Assembly: GCA_017396925.1 (NCBI GenBank)
Contig: JAFQKM010000049.1
Location: forward strand, 1 to 9,647
Source of the DNA: Clostridia bacterium
Lineage (GTDB): Bacteria > Bacillota > Clostridia > Oscillospirales > Butyricicoccaceae
Length of the DNA: 9,647 nt
Direction of reading: 5' to 3'
Every line of letters starts with the position of its first letter. Within the stretch, counting starts at the first letter, position 1. Position numbers and translations under genes: made by a program. A model generated the notes under the pieces. The model searched no databases and was not told the origin of the DNA. It saw nothing but the letters and a program-made list of their open reading frames with translations. Positions 6,526 through 9,647 of this stretch are shown one piece after another.

Positions 6526-6539
6526 CACAATCAATTGTG
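6526..6539. repeat. 14-bp inverted repeat in the dpaA-like/murC divergent intergenic region
   Basis: CACAAT-CA-ATTGTG has perfect 6-bp arms. It sits about 35 bp upstream of the -35 of the DpaA-like gene and about 44 bp upstream of the murC -35, a placement compatible with an operator. No cognate regulator is in the window except the TetR protein, whose proposed motif differs. Confidence 0.35.
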
Positions 6540-6582
6540 GTTAAATTATTGAGAAAAACTTCATGTGGGACGCTTTTTGCTC

Positions 6583-6611
6583 TTTATCTTTTTCATGAAA
6601 TGTAATATAAT
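6583..6611 (+). promoter_or_regulatory. Promoter of murC
   Basis: A perfect TATAAT (6606-6611) is 17 bp from a weak -35 (TTTATC, 6583-6588). The predicted start near 6618 gives a leader of about 28 nt. The spacer contains the perfect palindrome TTTCATGAAA (6591-6600). Confidence 0.55.
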
Positions 6612-6645
6612 AATAAGACAGTACTGATTTGGTTGGTGATTTTTC

Positions 6646-8034
6646 ATGACATATACAGAGTTTAAAAAGATTATCGACTCGAAAGAGCCGATCCATATCT
6701 GCGGTATCAACGGTGTTTCCATGCGTGCGCTGGCCAAGGAGCTTTGCAGCATGGGCGCTGTCGTCCAGGGTTCCGACCGCGACCCCTCCCCTTACCTCGA
6801 AGAGTTCGAGTCGCTGGGCATCCGTTTTGTTCAGGGCCACGATGTGGAAAATACCAAGGGCGCTGCCCTGGTTATCCGCACCGCTGCCGTTCTCGACAAC
6901 AACCCCGACATCGTCGGCGCCAAAAAGCGCGGTACTCCCATCATCGAGCGTGCCAATGCATGGGGTATGCTGATGAGCCGTTATAAGCAGTCAGTCTGTA
7001 TTGCCGGTACCCATGGCAAGACCTCGACCACCTCGATGATCGCCACCTTCACCCAGAGTGCCGGCTGCGATCCCACCGTTATGGTCGGCGGCAATCTGAG
7101 CAACATCGGCGGCAGCCTGCGCATCGGTTCGGACGATCTGTTCATTGCCGAAGCCTGCGAATACAAGAACTCCTTCCTCAGCTTTACCCCCACCATCGCC
7201 ATCATCCTCAATATCGACCGTGACCATCTGGACTTCTTCAGTGACACCGACGATATTATTGCTTCCTTCACCAAGTTTGCCTATCTGGTTCCCGAAGAGA
7301 CCGGCGTTGTCATTGCCTGCCAGGATGATATCAACACCATCAAGGCCGTTAAGGACATCAACCGCCGCGTTATCACCTTTGGCACCACACCCGAGGCCGA
7401 TTATTACATGGACAACATTGTCTCCCACGACGGCTTCTACAGCTTCGACGTCATCCATGAAGGCAAGGTCCTGACCCGTATCGATATGAATGTTCCCGGT
7501 ATGCACAACGCCCGCAATGCCGTTGCCGCTGCCATCGTTGCCGATCTGCTGGAGGTCGAGCCCGAGGCCTTCAAGAAGGGCATCGAAGAATATCGCGGCG
7601 TCGGCCGCCGCTTCGAATACCGCGGCTCCTACAATGGCGCCCGTATCTTCGACGACTATGCCCATCATCCCAGCGAAATCGAGGCCACCCTCAAGGCTGC
7701 TGCCGATATGAACCCCGGCCGCACCATCTGTATCTTCCAGCCCCATACATATTCCCGCACCGTTTCGCTGCTCAACGAGTTTGCCGATGCGCTGACCCAT
7801 TGTGATCTCTGCGTGCTTACCGAGATCTTCGCCGCACGTGAGACCAACTTCTCGGGCATCACTTCTCAGAAGCTGTCCAGCATGATCAAGGGTTCGATCT
7901 GCATGTCTTCTCTGGAGGCTGCTGCCGACTTTATCCGTGACAATGCCCGTCCCGGTGATCTGATTTTCACCATGGGCGCCGGCGACGTCTATAAGGTCTA
8001 CGACATTCTGGCCCAGAAGGTCAAGTGTGAATAA
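6646..8034 (+). CDS. murC: UDP-N-acetylmuramate--L-alanine ligase (MurC)
   Basis: MurC adds L-alanine to UDP-N-acetylmuramic acid with ATP, the first step of the peptidoglycan stem peptide, in the cytoplasm. The 462-aa length fits the family. The N-terminal UDP-binding domain shows HICGINGVSMRALA (17-30; the usual GIGG reads GING). The central domain has the ATP loop GTHGKTSTTS (121-130), EACEYKNSFL (169-178) and NIDRDHLDFF (189-198). The C-terminal domain has GVGRRF (318-323), DDYAHHPSEI (336-345), FQPHTYSRT (364-372) and MGAGDVY (443-449). The DYAHHP and HTYSRT motifs point to MurC rather than MurD, MurE or MurF; Mpl is the main alternative but is mostly proteobacterial. The ribosome site is GGTGAT (6635-6640), 5 nt before the ATG. 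It is monocistronic between its own promoter and terminator, convergent with mreB. Confidence 0.95.
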   Translation: MTYTEFKKIIDSKEPIHICGINGVSMRALAKELCSMGAVVQGSDRDPSPYLEEFESLGIRFVQGHDVENTKGAALVIRTAAVLDNNPDIVGAKKRGTPIIERANAWGMLMSRYKQSVCIAGTHGKTSTTSMIATFTQSAGCDPTVMVGGNLSNIGGSLRIGSDDLFIAEACEYKNSFLSFTPTIAIILNIDRDHLDFFSDTDDIIASFTKFAYLVPEETGVVIACQDDINTIKAVKDINRRVITFGTTPEADYYMDNIVSHDGFYSFDVIHEGKVLTRIDMNVPGMHNARNAVAAAIVADLLEVEPEAFKKGIEEYRGVGRRFEYRGSYNGARIFDDYAHHPSEIEATLKAAADMNPGRTICIFQPHTYSRTVSLLNEFADALTHCDLCVLTEIFAARETNFSGITSQKLSSMIKGSICMSSLEAAADFIRDNARPGDLIFTMGAGDVYKVYDILAQKVKCE

Positions 8035-8048
8035 TTCCAAGTTGCTTC

Positions 8049-8081
8049 TCTCCCCTGTGCTTTTGCGCGGGGGAGATTTTT
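8049..8081 (+). terminator. Intrinsic terminator of murC
   Basis: A 12-bp stem (TCTCCCCTGTGC, 8049-8060, with GCGCGGGGGAGA, 8065-8076; two G-U pairs) closes a TTTT loop and is followed by five T (8077-8081). It starts 15 bp after the murC stop. Confidence 0.88.
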
Positions 8082-8097
8082 ATGCCTGAAAATAAGA

Positions 8098-8124
8098 AAA
8101 AACCCGGCTTTGGGCCGGGTTTTT
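8098..8124. terminator. Intrinsic terminator of mreB (bidirectional structure)
   Basis: A perfect 11-bp stem (AAAAACCCGGC, 8098-8108, with GCCGGGTTTTT, 8114-8124) closes a TTTGG loop. Read on the minus strand it lies 19 bp past the mreB stop and ends in a run of at least five T. It also backs up murC termination on the plus strand. Confidence 0.9.
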
Positions 8125-8143
8125 ATTGTTATTATGGTTTGAA

Positions 8144-9166
8144 TTAAAGCATCTGGCGCTTTCTGGACAGGTTCATGGTGCCGTCCTGCATGGCGTTGAT
8201 GCTGTCGAGCGACTTGCCTGTGCCGTAAGCAACGCAGGAGATTGCGTCGTCGGCAACGCGGGTGGCAATACCGGTCTTGGCTTCGATCAGCTTGTCGAAA
8301 CCATAGATCAGGCTGCCGCCGCCGGTCATGACAATGCCGTTGGTGGCAATATCGCCGACCAGTTCGGGGGCAGTGCGCTCCAGGACCGAATGGACGGCCT
8401 CGAGGATCTTGACGGTAACTTCCTCAAAGGCTTCGATCATCTCGGAGGAAGAAACAGTAAAGGTTCTGGGCAGACCGGTCATCAGGCAGCGGCCCTTGAC
8501 CTCCATGGTCTTGTCTTCAGGTCTGGGATAGACGCAGCCGATGTTGATCTTCATTTCTTCGGCTGTACGCTCACCGATCAGAACATTGTGCTTTCTGCGG
8601 ATGTACTTGATGATGGCTTCATCAAACTTGTCGCCGGCCACCTTGATGGATGTAGCTTCGACGATGCCGCCCAGAGAAATAACGGCTACATCGGTGGTAC
8701 CGCCGCCGATATCAACGATCATGTTGCCGTTGGGCTTGGCAATATCGATACCTGCGCCGATGGCAGCGGCAACAGGCTCTTCGATGAGAAATACCTTCTT
8801 GGCGCCGGCCTGAATACCTGCGTCAATAACGGCACGCTCTTCAACTTCAGTAATTACGCTGGGGATACAGATAATGACATTGGGCTTGAACAGACGGAAG
8901 CCCAGAACCTTCTTGATGAACTCACGGATCATCTTTTCGGTCATGTCATAGTCCGAAATAACACCCTCGCGCAGAGGACGGACGGCAATAATGTTGCCGG
9001 GGGTACGGCCCAGCATGCTCTGCGCATCTGCGCCGACAGCCAGGATCTTACCTGTCATTTTATCTACAGCCACGACAGAAGGCTCGTTGAGGGCAATACC
9101 CTTGCCCTTTACAAAAACCAGCACCGACGCAGTGCCCAGATCGATTCCGATATCTCCGGTAGACAT
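8144..9166 (-). CDS. mreB: Rod shape-determining actin-like protein MreB (MreB/Mbl family)
   Basis: MreB polymerises under the membrane and directs the wall elongation machinery. The 340-aa product has the actin-fold nucleotide motifs in order: phosphate-1 DIGIDLGTASVLVFVKGKG (5-23), LNEPSVVAVD (26-35), IEEPVAAAIGAG (128-139), phosphate-2 DIGGGTTDVAVISLGG (152-167), the GDKFDEAI segment (178-185) and the adenosine motif VMTGGGSLIYGFD (279-291). The start at 9166 follows AGGTG (9176-9172) with a 5-nt spacer; an in-frame ATG at 9217 would precede the predicted transcript start and is rejected. No mreC, mreD or min genes adjoin on the downstream side, where a terminator follows the stop, so this may be an Mbl/MreBH-type paralogue rather than the MreBCD copy; the sequence alone does not decide. 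It is monocistronic from its own strong promoter. Confidence 0.93.
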   Translation of the reverse strand: MSTGDIGIDLGTASVLVFVKGKGIALNEPSVVAVDKMTGKILAVGADAQSMLGRTPGNIIAVRPLREGVISDYDMTEKMIREFIKKVLGFRLFKPNVIICIPSVITEVEERAVIDAGIQAGAKKVFLIEEPVAAAIGAGIDIAKPNGNMIVDIGGGTTDVAVISLGGIVEATSIKVAGDKFDEAIIKYIRRKHNVLIGERTAEEMKINIGCVYPRPEDKTMEVKGRCLMTGLPRTFTVSSSEMIEAFEEVTVKILEAVHSVLERTAPELVGDIATNGIVMTGGGSLIYGFDKLIEAKTGIATRVADDAISCVAYGTGKSLDSINAMQDGTMNLSRKRQML

Positions 9167-9217
9167 AAATACACCTCGCATTTTCTTGAAAATATTAAAT
9201 CCCGATTTCTTTTCCAT

Positions 9218-9246
9218 ATTATATCCAATCTCCGACGATTTTTCAA
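9218..9246 (-). promoter_or_regulatory. Promoter of mreB
   Basis: On the minus strand TTGAAA (9246-9241), a 17-bp spacer and a perfect TATAAT (9223-9218) form a near-consensus sigma-A promoter. The predicted start near 9211 gives a 45-nt leader and makes mreB independent of comF. It also excludes the longer mreB start at 9217. Confidence 0.78.
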
Positions 9247-9271
9247 CGCATATAGCTCATACACTTTTATT

Positions 9272-9647
9272 TTAATATGATTTCTCTGTTTTCGCAACTG
9301 TTAAAACAAAGACTTTTTTGGCACCGGCCATTCGAAGCACTCGGGCACACTCGCCTGCCGTGGCGCCGGTGGTGAAAATATCGTCTATCATTAAGACTTT
9401 TTTACCGACCAGTTGTTCCCTTTCGCAGGAAACTTTTACAGCGCCCAGAATATTGGCGCGGCGCTCGTGGGGTCTGAGGCCGTACATACCCCTGGTCTCG
9501 CGGGTCTTCTCCATGGTTTCGACACAGGGAATGCCCATGCCCTCGGCCACATGTCGGGCCAGCAATGCTGCATGGCTGTAGCCGCGCTTACGCTCGTTTT
9601 TGCGGTTGGTAGGAACCCATGTGATCAGATCGGCCTGCTGCAGATCG
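9272..9647 (-). CDS. ComF-family phosphoribosyltransferase (C-terminal 124 aa, 5' end outside window)
   Basis: ComF proteins are type I phosphoribosyltransferase-fold proteins linked to DNA uptake; in competent bacteria they act with the ComFA helicase, and in many other bacteria their role is unclear. The frame is open to the window edge, so the gene starts beyond 9647. Visible signatures are WVPTNRKNERKRGYSHAALLA (first part WVPTNRKNERK, 10-20; then RGYSHAALLA, 21-30, of the fragment), the T-x-x-(Q)-L/R-x-x-N segment (TRETRGMYGLRPHERRANI, 48-66) and the PRPP-binding loop VLMIDDIFTTGAT (85-97). The N-terminal zinc-finger part typical of ComF is not in the window. The stop at 9272 lies 105 bp upstream of mreB, and no hairpin separates them, so comF transcripts may run into mreB. 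No comFA is visible. Confidence 0.88.
   Translation of the reverse strand, partial: DLQQADLITWVPTNRKNERKRGYSHAALLARHVAEGMGIPCVETMEKTRETRGMYGLRPHERRANILGAVKVSCEREQLVGKKVLMIDDIFTTGATAGECARVLRMAGAKKVFVLTVAKTEKSY

Noticed and set aside
6991..8040. Minus-strand open frame opposite murC, and the plus-strand one at 8126-9280 opposite mreB
   Set aside because: Both are antisense-register shadows of well-supported genes, and their ends overlap terminators or promoters of the real genes.
9167..9217. N-terminal extension of MreB to the ATG at 9217
   Set aside because: That ATG directly abuts the -10 box, so it would precede the transcript start. AGGTG at 9176-9172 supports the start at 9166.

Overview
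This window looks like ordinary chromosome of a Gram-positive Bacillota, most likely class Clostridia of the Oscillospiraceae/Ruminococcaceae type. The evidence is AddB rather than RecBCD, a DpaA (SpoVFA) homologue, a Bacillota-style DEAD-box/DbpA-tail helicase, strong Shine-Dalgarno sites, and GC-rich, C-ending codons set against AT-rich promoters. Genus cannot be fixed from sequence alone. No tRNA, rRNA, insertion sequence, prophage or CRISPR array was seen.

Layout. Positions 1-1669 (-) hold the N-terminal 556 residues of AddB, cut by the window edge. A back-to-back promoter pair at 1706-1763 separates it from a metal-dependent amidohydrolase (1806-3017, +) that ends in a 14-bp hairpin terminator. 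Positions 3018-3379 have no conventional gene. They contain a small hydrophobic reading frame on the minus strand whose start is one base out of frame, and the promoter of a TetR-type regulator (3380-3907, +) carrying two copies of the palindrome CAACAyTTGTTG. A DEAD-box RNA helicase follows (4029-5591, +) from its own extended -10 promoter. It converges on a dipicolinate-synthase-A-like gene (5658-6431, -) across a shared bidirectional terminator.

murC (6646-8034, +) is divergent from the DpaA-like gene and ends in its own terminator. mreB (8144-9166, -) converges on it with a second terminator, and the C-terminal part of a ComF-family phosphoribosyltransferase (9272-9647, -) lies upstream of mreB.

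Almost every gene appears to be its own transcription unit, with a near-consensus sigma-A-type promoter and a hairpin terminator. Functions are mostly housekeeping: recombination repair (AddB), RNA remodelling (helicase), wall precursor synthesis (MurC), cell shape (MreB) and a DNA-uptake-related family (ComF). The least ordinary part is the TetR/small-membrane-ORF interval at 3067-3907, which looks like a small self-regulated module. Other points worth a look are an AddB without its N-terminal Walker A motif, an orphan DpaA-like gene with a vegetative-type promoter, and a hairpin at the predicted 5' end of the helicase mRNA. I found no clear sign of a large new system.
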